This document shows positions 15,879 through 21,440 of a stretch of DNA of 22,907 bases, piece after piece. The notes beneath the pieces were generated by a model that was not told the origin of the DNA, did not search any database, and saw only the letters and a program-made list of their open reading frames with translations. The number at the start of each line of letters is the position of its first letter. The first letter of the stretch is position 1. Source of the DNA: a virus; IMG/VR virus record IMGVR_UViG_3300017706_001672, positions 1 to 22,907 of that record. One strand, 5' to 3'. The position numbers and the translations under genes were made by a program.

Positions 15879-16324
15879 TGATACTTATATCTCATAGAGG
15901 AAATATAGACGGACCGAACGTTGATAACGAAAATAAACCTTCGTATATAGCAAATGCAATAGATAGAGGTTACGATTGTGAAGTAGATTTTTGGTATACT
16001 GATAATAAATTTACTTTAGGTCACGATAACCCCCAGTATGAGATACCAATAGAGTTTATACAGACATATTACAATAGGTTATGGATACACTGCAAAAATT
16101 ATGATGCTTTATCTAAATTAATTGAAATAGATAGAGGTGGTGTGTATTTAAATTATTTTTGGCATGAATCAGACGATGTTATTATAACTTCAAAAGGATA
16201 TATGTGGGCTAATCCCGGTGTCTATATAGAAGGTAGTATAGCAGTACTTCCTGAGTTAAAAAACGATAACTTAACAGACAGATTAGGAGTCTGCAGCGAT
16301 TATATTATTAACCATGAGCACTAG
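15878..16324 (+). CDS. Short GDPD/PLC-like phosphodiesterase
   Basis: This 148-residue protein has the catalytic pattern of glycerophosphodiester phosphodiesterases: ISHRGN (4-9, H6 and R7), GYDCEVDFWYTD (31-42, metal-binding E35 and D37) and LGHD (47-50, H49). A later LWIHCKNYDAL fits the next strand of the TIM-barrel family, where a lysine or glutamate is usual. Most GDPD proteins are 230-300 residues, so half the barrel seems reduced or missing. Short versions of this kind could still be active, or act on a simpler phosphodiester. A glycerol-phosphate-type substituent or a nucleotide-activated alditol would be a logical substrate in this block. The start shares one base with the preceding stop. 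Confidence 0.75.
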   Translation: MILISHRGNIDGPNVDNENKPSYIANAIDRGYDCEVDFWYTDNKFTLGHDNPQYEIPIEFIQTYYNRLWIHCKNYDALSKLIEIDRGGVYLNYFWHESDDVIITSKGYMWANPGVYIEGSIAVLPELKNDNLTDRLGVCSDYIINHEH

Positions 16325-16961
16325 ATTTGTAAAAAGAGGTAATAAAGTTATACTCGGTATGGCTAAAAACGGTAGCCAAGCTCTCAAACAACTTTCTTAT
16401 AGTAATAAAGATTGGATAAGAACAGAAGGCGATATACCTGAGGAAATTTTAATCGACTATAGGATGACTATCTATATACCTATTAGAGATGAGTTTGATA
16501 GAGCATACAGTGGATTGATACAACTGCTCAATGATATTATAGTAGATGAAAAAATAAAAGATATTCAACATTATCTTTGGAACAATATAGTTTTAGATAG
16601 TAGTTATTACCCTAAAATATCTTATAAAAAGATAACTACTATACATTATTTTTGGAGCTATATATTTCTTAATAAAAAATGGAAAGGAGCTAAATTTAAA
16701 TTCTTCAATTTAAAATATCTGTCTAATAGATTTTGTGACCATATTAAAGAAGATCGTAAAAATATTCCCTTATACAATACTGCTGTTAAGAGCCCAGTAA
16801 AAGTTGAAATAATGAAGAACCTTCCCTCTAAAGAGTTACTTTTTAAAAACTACTTTCACCCGCATTGGAAACAACCATATCAATTTATGGAAAAACCAAT
16901 CTGGAAAAGATTAAAGAGCACAGATTACTGGTTAGATTTAGAAGATAAAAATCTTTTATGA
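16314..16961 (+). CDS. Divergent sulfotransferase-like protein
   Basis: This 215-residue protein has two segments that recall sulfotransferases. GMAKNGSQALKQL (15-27) resembles the 5'-phosphosulfate loop (PKTGSxSL), and IYIPIRDEFDRAYSGLIQLL (53-72) resembles the 3'-phosphate-binding motif (hhhRNPhxRhhSxY). The spacing between the two is about right. The rest is lysine- and aromatic-rich without further recognised motifs. If the resemblance is real it would be a second PAPS-dependent enzyme, together with the fusion at 346-1818. Because the proline before the lysine is missing and the loop is atypical, I keep the functional claim modest. The start overlaps the GDPD gene by 11 bases, and the end overlaps the next gene by 4. 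Confidence 0.5.
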   Translation: MSTRFVKRGNKVILGMAKNGSQALKQLSYSNKDWIRTEGDIPEEILIDYRMTIYIPIRDEFDRAYSGLIQLLNDIIVDEKIKDIQHYLWNNIVLDSSYYPKISYKKITTIHYFWSYIFLNKKWKGAKFKFFNLKYLSNRFCDHIKEDRKNIPLYNTAVKSPVKVEIMKNLPSKELLFKNYFHPHWKQPYQFMEKPIWKRLKSTDYWLDLEDKNLL

Positions 16962-17608
16962 AAAAAGCAATCTTTATTTCAGGACATTTAAATGGTTTAT
17001 CAAATAATATTTTACCATTATTAGATTTAAATACTGATATATTTGTGCATACTTGGGAAGAACAAGGTTACCGTAGATGGGTAACAAAATTAAATAGGTA
17101 CAATAAAAACTGTAACAGTATAAACATCAGTACTGAAAAACCAAAGATTGATCGTAAAAGAATTTCTTACCTTTATTCAACATATTCCTCTTTTAAATTA
17201 TGTGAACAATTAAACACTTATGATATCTGTATAAAATTTAAACCTAACTTAGACACAGATACTATTAAATACAGTACTGATACACAAACAAGTTTTACTA
17301 AAGCTAAATTACAATCTAGACCACTTCTTGAAGGGTACACAAAAGAAGATTGCGTATACGGCACAGTACATTATAAAAGTATAGACGAGAGATTCTTTAT
17401 AATATACCCTAAAGGTATAAATAAAGTATTTTATAAGGATAAAAAAACATTTTACGAAGAAATAACAAGGACAGATGAATTACTTAGTTCACTACTAGGA
17501 GCAGATTATGAAGGTAGTTTACTATGGACTAAATTATTTGAACAAAATCAAGTACCTATAATTCAAGATATTAATCTAACTTTACCAAACAATAAACAAT
17601 GGCAGTAA
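16958..17608 (+). CDS. Glycosyltransferase-like protein, paralogue 3 of 3 (divergent)
   Basis: This 216-residue protein begins KKAIFISGHLNGLSNNI. It then has TDIFVHTWEEQ (26-36), matching the 'D-x-F-x-x-x-W' strand of the proteins at 4335 and 15039. YDICIKFKPNLDTD (88-101) sits where the others have YDYIMWTRSEILF and YDGVFQTRSDIFIF. Here the TRSD/E step has become KPNLD, so any metal-binding or catalytic residue is shifted or lost. The final FFGP/FFGH element is replaced by a region around RFFIIYPKGINKVF. It is likely a distant member of the same family, acting on a related substrate, or an inactive relative. It is the last enzyme-like gene of the block. Confidence 0.5.
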   Translation: MKKAIFISGHLNGLSNNILPLLDLNTDIFVHTWEEQGYRRWVTKLNRYNKNCNSINISTEKPKIDRKRISYLYSTYSSFKLCEQLNTYDICIKFKPNLDTDTIKYSTDTQTSFTKAKLQSRPLLEGYTKEDCVYGTVHYKSIDERFFIIYPKGINKVFYKDKKTFYEEITRTDELLSSLLGADYEGSLLWTKLFEQNQVPIIQDINLTLPNNKQWQ

Positions 17609-17943
17609 AAAGAGCAAAAAAATTAAAAAAGCAAGATTTTGACAACGTTAAAATTATAAAATCTAGAATAGATAGAGCTGACGAAGAATATATAAAGATA
17701 GGTAAACTAAAAGTAGAGTTAACTAAAAAAATACTTCAATCTATTTCCGGTATAAATTCTACCGATAATTTAAAAACTATAGGTAAATATGAACTATATA
17801 TTAATAAGACCAGAATAGCTCTCGAAACTTTTATTTCTGAAACAGATAAACAAAATGTCGAACTAGCTAAAGACTTACAGAAAAAATACGGTCCCGGTAC
17901 TATAAATCCAGATAAAGGTACTTTTATTCCTAATCCACTTTAG
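17599..17943 (+). CDS. Small phage protein, coiled-coil rich
   Basis: The function is not known. This protein of 114 residues is basic and rich in Lys, Ile and Leu. It has predicted helical, coiled-coil-like character over most of its length (roughly residues 15-95) and ends with QKKYGPGTINPDKGTFIPNP. A C-terminal 'KYG-x-G-x-I-N...G-x-F-x-P' tail is, from memory, common in small proteins of marine T4-type phages, which suggests a phage-specific structural or accessory role rather than sugar metabolism. It overlaps the last glycosyltransferase-like gene by 10 bases and is followed by the only sizeable break in the first 18 kb. It may be a conserved phage gene marking the border between accessory and core regions. 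Confidence 0.6.
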   Translation: MAVKRAKKLKKQDFDNVKIIKSRIDRADEEYIKIGKLKVELTKKILQSISGINSTDNLKTIGKYELYINKTRIALETFISETDKQNVELAKDLQKKYGPGTINPDKGTFIPNPL

Positions 17944-17954
17944 ACTTTTAGTAT

Positions 17955-17964
17955 CTATTTATAT
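17955..17964 (+). promoter_or_regulatory. CTATTTATAT motif upstream of the sheath gene (distal copy)
   Basis: This is one of five copies of a [AC]TATTTAT[AT] motif found in the short gaps ahead of tail genes. The reverse complement of the core is the T4 late-promoter box TATAAATA, so orientation is unexpected if it is a T4-type late promoter for these genes. The AT-richness makes chance matches easy. Confidence 0.25.
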
Positions 17965-17976
17965 AAGAAGACAAAT

Positions 17977-17997
17977 ACTCTGTTTACAAGAGTTTTT
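17977..17997 (+). terminator. Weak intrinsic terminator candidate at the end of the glycan block
   Basis: ACTCT (17977-17981) pairs with AGAGT (17989-17993) around a 7-base loop, and the hairpin runs straight into TTTTT (17993-17997). Extra pairs inside the loop (TG with CA) are possible with one bulged base. The stem is short and AT-rich, so it would be leaky. The position is right for ending the 23-gene transcript, 34 bases after the last stop codon. Confidence 0.4.
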
Positions 17998-18010
17998 CGA
18001 AATAGTCAAT

Positions 18011-18025
18011 ATATTTATTAATATA
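18011..18025 (+). promoter_or_regulatory. ATATTTATTAATATA motif upstream of the sheath gene (proximal copy)
   Basis: This copy lies 37 bases before the sheath ATG. It is nearly the same as the copy at 20400 (ATATTTATTAGTATA) ahead of the gp26-like gene. The repetition at similar distance from unrelated genes argues for a shared promoter or other transcription signal. Confidence 0.35.
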
Positions 18026-18047
18026 CAATAATTAAACTAAAGCAAAC

Positions 18048-19799
18048 ATGGCAGAAACTATAATCTCCCCAGGTGTATTTCAAAGAGAAAATGATATCTC
18101 TTTTATCTCCCCAGCACCCGCAGAAGTCGGAGCTTGTGTAATAGGTCCTACAGTAAAAGGACCAGTTGAAGTTCCAACTACAGTTACTTCTTATAATCAA
18201 TATGTAAGAGTATTTGGAGAAACATTTGAATCAGCTTCAACTAACCAAGAATTTCTAACTTCACTAGCAGCTAAAAATTACTTCTCTCAAGGAGGTGATT
18301 CTTTATTAGTAGCAAGAGTCGTATCAGCATCCAATACATGGGGTGCAGCTAGTAGCTCTCACATATCAGCTTCTGATAACGCAAGTATATCTTCTTTTGA
18401 CCTTGAAACTATTGGTGAAGGAGTAATATATAATAACTGTACTGGCTCAGGCCTTTACGTTGGATCTGCAGAAGAAAACTCAGACGGATCTTTAAAGTCT
18501 GGTTCTGTTGATAACCTTAGATGGGAAGTCTCAAACGTAAGTAATGCTTTAGGTACTTTTACTCTATCAGTTAGAAGAGGAGATGATAGTAGCAAAAATA
18601 AAGTTGTATTAGAGACATTTAATAACTTAAGCTTAGATCCAAATGCAGACAACTACATAGAGAAAGCAATTGGTAACCAAGTTAAGTCTATTGCTTCAAC
18701 AAGTGATAATATTAAAACTACCGGAGAGTATATTAACAAATCCAATTACATTAGAGTAAGTGCAGTAAATTCACCTACTATTAATTTTATAGGAAACGAT
18801 GGTAATAGAAGAGCAGATGCTTTAACAGGTTCTTTACCGATAGCGGATTCAGGATCTTTCACAGGAGGTACAGGTAGAATTGTACCATTAAATACTGCTA
18901 ACTTATACTTTGGTGATATTAATGTAAATACACAAGGATTAATTGCAGATGATTATTCTAATATTATTACCTTATTAAACAATGCCGATGACTTTAAGTT
19001 CAATGTTCTTTCAGCACCGGGTCTTATAGACTCTGTTGGCGCTCATTCAACTATTATAGGTAATCTTATTTCTTTAGCAGAAAGTAGAGGAGACTGTATA
19101 CTTGTAGCGGACATTAGAAGATATGATGAAGGAACAGTAGCTAGTGCAGCAGCACAAACTGATGCATTGAATAGCTCATATGCAGCTACATACTGGCCTT
19201 GGTTACAGACTAGATCTGCAACTGGTAAGAATGTCTGGGCTCCACCTTCATTATTTATACCTGGAGTATATGCATTTACAGATGGAGCAGATGCACCATG
19301 GTTTGCACCAGCAGGACTTGTTAGAGGAGGATTAGTAGGAGTTATTCAAGCTGAAAGAAGATTATCTAGAACAGATAGAGATTTATTATACAATGCTAAA
19401 GTAAATCCAATAGCTTCTTTTCCTGGAACAGGTATAGCAGTATTTGGTCAAAAGACTTTACAGACTAAAGCATCAGCTTTAGATAGAGTAAATGTAAGAA
19501 GATTATTAATCGAACTTAAAGAGTTCTTAGGTAATCAAGCACAAAACTTAGTATTTGAACAAAATACAGTAAATACAAGAAATAAATTCTTAGCAGGAGT
19601 TAATCCTTATTTAGATTCTATAGTAGAAAGACAAGGTCTTTATTCTTATAGAGTAGTAATGGACGACACTAACAATACAGCAGATGTAATAGATAGAAAC
19701 CAATTAATAGGTCAGATATTTATTCAACCAGCTAAAACAGCTGAATTTATTGTACTAGACTTCACAGTTGAACCAACAGGTGCAACATTTGGAGCATAA
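18048..19799 (+). CDS. gp18: Contractile tail sheath protein (T4 gp18-type)
   Basis: This 583-residue protein forms the contractile outer layer of the tail, which shortens to drive the inner tube into the host. The N-terminus IISPGVFQRENDIS is the usual sheath opening (I-x-x-PGV-x-x-x-E), followed by GACVIGPTVKGPVEVP. The C-terminal third has the most conserved sheath core: VNVRRLLIELKEFL, LVFEQNTVNTRNKFL, YSYRVVMDDTNNTADVIDR and IFIQPAKTAEFIVLDF, which form the interlocking handshake domain. The middle 300 residues are variable and serine/asparagine-rich, as expected for the surface-exposed insertion. It is shorter than T4 gp18 (659 residues). The start ATG is preceded by an A-rich sequence without a Shine-Dalgarno. 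The tail tube gene follows after 42 bases. Confidence 0.95.
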   Translation: MAETIISPGVFQRENDISFISPAPAEVGACVIGPTVKGPVEVPTTVTSYNQYVRVFGETFESASTNQEFLTSLAAKNYFSQGGDSLLVARVVSASNTWGAASSSHISASDNASISSFDLETIGEGVIYNNCTGSGLYVGSAEENSDGSLKSGSVDNLRWEVSNVSNALGTFTLSVRRGDDSSKNKVVLETFNNLSLDPNADNYIEKAIGNQVKSIASTSDNIKTTGEYINKSNYIRVSAVNSPTINFIGNDGNRRADALTGSLPIADSGSFTGGTGRIVPLNTANLYFGDINVNTQGLIADDYSNIITLLNNADDFKFNVLSAPGLIDSVGAHSTIIGNLISLAESRGDCILVADIRRYDEGTVASAAAQTDALNSSYAATYWPWLQTRSATGKNVWAPPSLFIPGVYAFTDGADAPWFAPAGLVRGGLVGVIQAERRLSRTDRDLLYNAKVNPIASFPGTGIAVFGQKTLQTKASALDRVNVRRLLIELKEFLGNQAQNLVFEQNTVNTRNKFLAGVNPYLDSIVERQGLYSYRVVMDDTNNTADVIDRNQLIGQIFIQPAKTAEFIVLDFTVEPTGATFGA

Positions 19800-19811
19800 A
19801 TTTTAAAGTAG

Positions 19812-19826
19812 ATATTTATAATAAAT
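19812..19826 (+). promoter_or_regulatory. ATATTTATAATAAAT motif upstream of the tail tube gene
   Basis: This copy of the TATTTAT motif lies in the 42-base gap between sheath and tube genes, 30 bases before the tube ATG. It could give the tube gene its own late transcript, useful because sheath and tube are needed in equal, high numbers. The evidence is only sequence recurrence. Confidence 0.35.
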
Positions 19827-19841
19827 AATTAAAAGTATAAA

Positions 19842-20327
19842 ATGGCAGTATTAGACCCAAATGAAATAATGTTTAAAGCTTTCGAACCGAAAGTACAAAA
19901 CAGATTCGTCCTATTCATAGATGGTATTCCATCCTTCATGGTTAAGAACGTAGCAGCTCCAAGCTTTACAGATGAAGTTATCAAACTTGACCACATCAAT
20001 ACGTACAGAAAAATACGTGGGAAAAGAGAATGGCAAGATATGGATTTGACATTATACGATCCAATCACACCATCAGGAGCTCAAGCAGTAATGGACTGGG
20101 CTAGATTATCATACGAATCAGTAACAGGAAGAGCTGGATATTCTGATTTCTATAAAAAAGACTTAAAGCTTAACATATTAGGTCCTGTTGGAGATATCGT
20201 AGGAGAATGGGAAATTAAAGGAGCATTTATTCAAACTGCTAATTTCGGTACCTTCGATTGGTCAAACAGTGATCAAGTAGACCTTACTATAACAGTATCT
20301 ATGGACTACTGTGTATTGAATTACTAA
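19842..20327 (+). CDS. gp19: Tail tube protein (T4 gp19-type)
   Basis: This 161-residue protein is almost the size of T4 gp19 (163). It stacks as hexameric rings inside the sheath to form the DNA channel. The sequence has the family order: NRFVLFIDGIPSFMVKNVAAP near the N-terminus, HINTYRKIRGKREWQDMDLTLYDP in the middle (the conserved 'K..G.R.W.d..iTlyD' strand), and a C-terminal GEWEIKGAFIQTANFGTFDW with DLTITVSMDYCVLNY as the final strand. Its position directly after the sheath is the normal phage order. A strong intrinsic terminator follows within 25 bases, so sheath and tube transcripts probably end here. Confidence 0.95.
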   Translation: MAVLDPNEIMFKAFEPKVQNRFVLFIDGIPSFMVKNVAAPSFTDEVIKLDHINTYRKIRGKREWQDMDLTLYDPITPSGAQAVMDWARLSYESVTGRAGYSDFYKKDLKLNILGPVGDIVGEWEIKGAFIQTANFGTFDWSNSDQVDLTITVSMDYCVLNY

Positions 20328-20348
20328 CATTATACTTAAATATACTAT

Positions 20349-20380
20349 AAGAACCCGGATTTTTCCGGGTTTTTGTTTGT
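20349..20380 (+). terminator. Strong intrinsic terminator after the tail tube gene
   Basis: AACCCGGA (20352-20359) pairs perfectly with TCCGGGTT (20364-20371) around a TTTT loop, with flanking A/T pairs extending the stem. A T-rich run (TTTTTGTTTG) follows. It is the only GC-rich hairpin seen in the window and it sits 22 bases after the tube stop, a textbook rho-independent terminator. Confidence 0.9.
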
Positions 20381-20399
20381 TCCAAAATATTTTATTCGT

Positions 20400-20414
20400 A
20401 TATTTATTAGTATA
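20400..20414 (+). promoter_or_regulatory. ATATTTATTAGTATA motif upstream of the gp26-like gene
   Basis: This copy lies directly after the terminator and 39 bases before the gp26-like ATG, where a new promoter is required. It differs by one base from the copy at 18011. This makes it the best placed of the promoter candidates. Confidence 0.45.
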
Positions 20415-20438
20415 AACAAGTTATAAACAATAAGATTT

Positions 20439-21185
20439 ATGAATCCTAACTTTAAAATACCTACAGAAACTGTAGAATTACCTTCTAAAGGCCTTTTATA
20501 CCCAAAAGACTCACCGTTAGCAAGCGGTACTATCGAAATGAAGTACATGACAGCTAAAGAAGAAGATATATTGTCTAATACAAACTATATGAGAAAAGGT
20601 ATAGTATTAGATAAATTAATGCAATCCTTGATAGTTACAGAAAATTTTGACTATAACAATTTACTTATTGGAGATAAAAATGCTATTATGATAGCTGCAA
20701 GAGTACTTTCTTACGGAAAAGACTATACAGTTAACTACTTAGGAGAAGATATAGTTGTTGATTTAAGTAAATTCGATAACAAAGAAATAGACCCTATTAT
20801 CAAAGAAGGTAAAAATGAATTTGAATTTAAATTACCAAAAACAGATAATTTAATCAAATTTAAATTACTCACTCACAAAGATCAAAAAAATATTGACAGT
20901 GAGTTAGCAGGATTAAAAAAACTAAATAAAGATGATTCGTCGGGTAGCACTACTAGGTTAAAATACTTAATCACCGGTGTTAACGGTACAACAGAACAAA
21001 AAGATATCAGAGAGTTTGTAGACAAGTACTTACTTGCTTCTGATGCTAGAGCTTTAAGGAGTTTCTATGCAAAAATCCAACCTGATGTAAATATGACTTT
21101 TACATATACAGATGAGGAAGGTGGAGAGGAGGAAGTTGATTTGCCCATTGGGCTCGACTTTTTTTGGCCTGACTCCCGAGGATAG
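20439..21185 (+). CDS. gp26: T4 gp26-type baseplate hub / tail assembly protein
   Basis: This 248-residue protein resembles the T4-type gp26 baseplate family. It begins with FKIPTETVELPSKGLLYP, then GTIEMKYMTAKEEDILSN and a helix leading to LDKLMQSLIV, the most conserved stretch of the family. An acidic, lysine-rich middle (KFKLLTHKDQKNI) and a C-terminal EEVDLPIGLDFFWPDSRG complete it. In T4, gp26 helps build the baseplate hub. Here it sits between the tail tube and tape-measure genes, which is also the place of tail assembly chaperones in other tailed phages. Its end overlaps a second frame (see 21136-21414), and a T7 run lies at 21159-21165. Both a stand-alone protein and a frameshifted longer form are possible. 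Confidence 0.8.
   Translation: MNPNFKIPTETVELPSKGLLYPKDSPLASGTIEMKYMTAKEEDILSNTNYMRKGIVLDKLMQSLIVTENFDYNNLLIGDKNAIMIAARVLSYGKDYTVNYLGEDIVVDLSKFDNKEIDPIIKEGKNEFEFKLPKTDNLIKFKLLTHKDQKNIDSELAGLKKLNKDDSSGSTTRLKYLITGVNGTTEQKDIREFVDKYLLASDARALRSFYAKIQPDVNMTFTYTDEEGGEEEVDLPIGLDFFWPDSRG
21125..21135 (+). promoter_or_regulatory. Shine-Dalgarno-like AGAGGAGGAAG inside the gp26-like gene
   Basis: This purine run contains AGGAGG (21127-21132) and is a rare strong ribosome-binding sequence in a window that otherwise almost lacks them. It could serve initiation at TTG 21136 (spacing of three bases, short) or TTG 21148 of the overlapping frame. It also encodes Gly/Glu codons of the gp26-like protein, so it may be coincidental. 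Confidence 0.35.
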
Positions 21186-21414
21186 AAAAAACTTATTTTC
21201 TCAAATTCACGAAATAGTATTTAACGGTAAAGGAGGTTATTCTTGGACTGAGGTATATAATATGCCTATATGGTTGAGAAGATTTACCTTCGAAAAGATG
21301 AAACTATACTATGAAGAAGAAGCAAAAGCTCATACCCCAAAAACATCTCCTAAGAATCAAACACTAGGTCCAGATATTAAACCAAACTATAGCTCTGCTA
21401 GGAGTAAAAAGTAA
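21136..21414 (+). CDS. Small overlapping tail protein (gp51/tail assembly chaperone-like), start uncertain
   Basis: A separate frame, +1 relative to the gp26-like gene, is open from at least 21112 to TAA 21412-21414. It encodes GLTPEDRKNLFSQIHEIVFN followed by GGYSWTEVYNMPIWLRRFTF, a helical, aromatic segment that looks real rather than a chance frame. The ATG at 21112 gives 100 residues but has no ribosome-binding signal. TTG 21136 or 21148 lie after an AGGAGG. A ribosomal frameshift at the T7 run (21159-21165) would instead attach about 82 residues to the gp26-like protein. The position between tube and tape measure fits a tail assembly chaperone, or a T4 gp51-type hub assembly protein. The C-terminal tail is proline-, serine- and lysine-rich and probably disordered. 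Confidence 0.65.
   Translation: MICPLGSTFFGLTPEDRKNLFSQIHEIVFNGKGGYSWTEVYNMPIWLRRFTFEKMKLYYEEEAKAHTPKTSPKNQTLGPDIKPNYSSARSKK
21159..21165 (+). other. T7 run, candidate frameshift site
   Basis: In the gp26-like frame the codons are TTT TTT TGG. Phe-tRNA on TTT 21162-21164 can move one base forward onto TTT 21163-21165 with full pairing, and the next codon GGC is in the frame of the downstream overlapping gene. A -2 slip reaches the same frame. The two frames overlap around this point. There is no direct evidence that slippage happens. Confidence 0.35.
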
Positions 21415-21421
21415 TAGTTTC

Positions 21422-21436
21422 CTATTTATAACATAT
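21422..21436 (+). promoter_or_regulatory. CTATTTATAACATAT motif upstream of the tape-measure gene
   Basis: The motif fills the 26-base gap between the small overlapping gene and the tape-measure ATG, 19 bases before the start. It matches the copy at 17955 (CTATTTATAT) in its first nine bases. If it is a promoter, the transcript leader would be very short. Confidence 0.3.
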
Positions 21437-21440
21437 AGAT

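Noticed and set aside
1-17943. A DNA base hypermodification pathway
   Set aside because: No thymidylate synthase-like, hydroxymethylase, DNA glycosyltransferase or base-modification protein of known type is visible. The set fits surface or protein glycan chemistry better.
1-17943. A bacterial chromosomal capsule or O-antigen locus
   Set aside because: No Wzx, Wzy, Wza or other transporter or membrane protein is present, and the block runs directly into T4-type phage tail genes.
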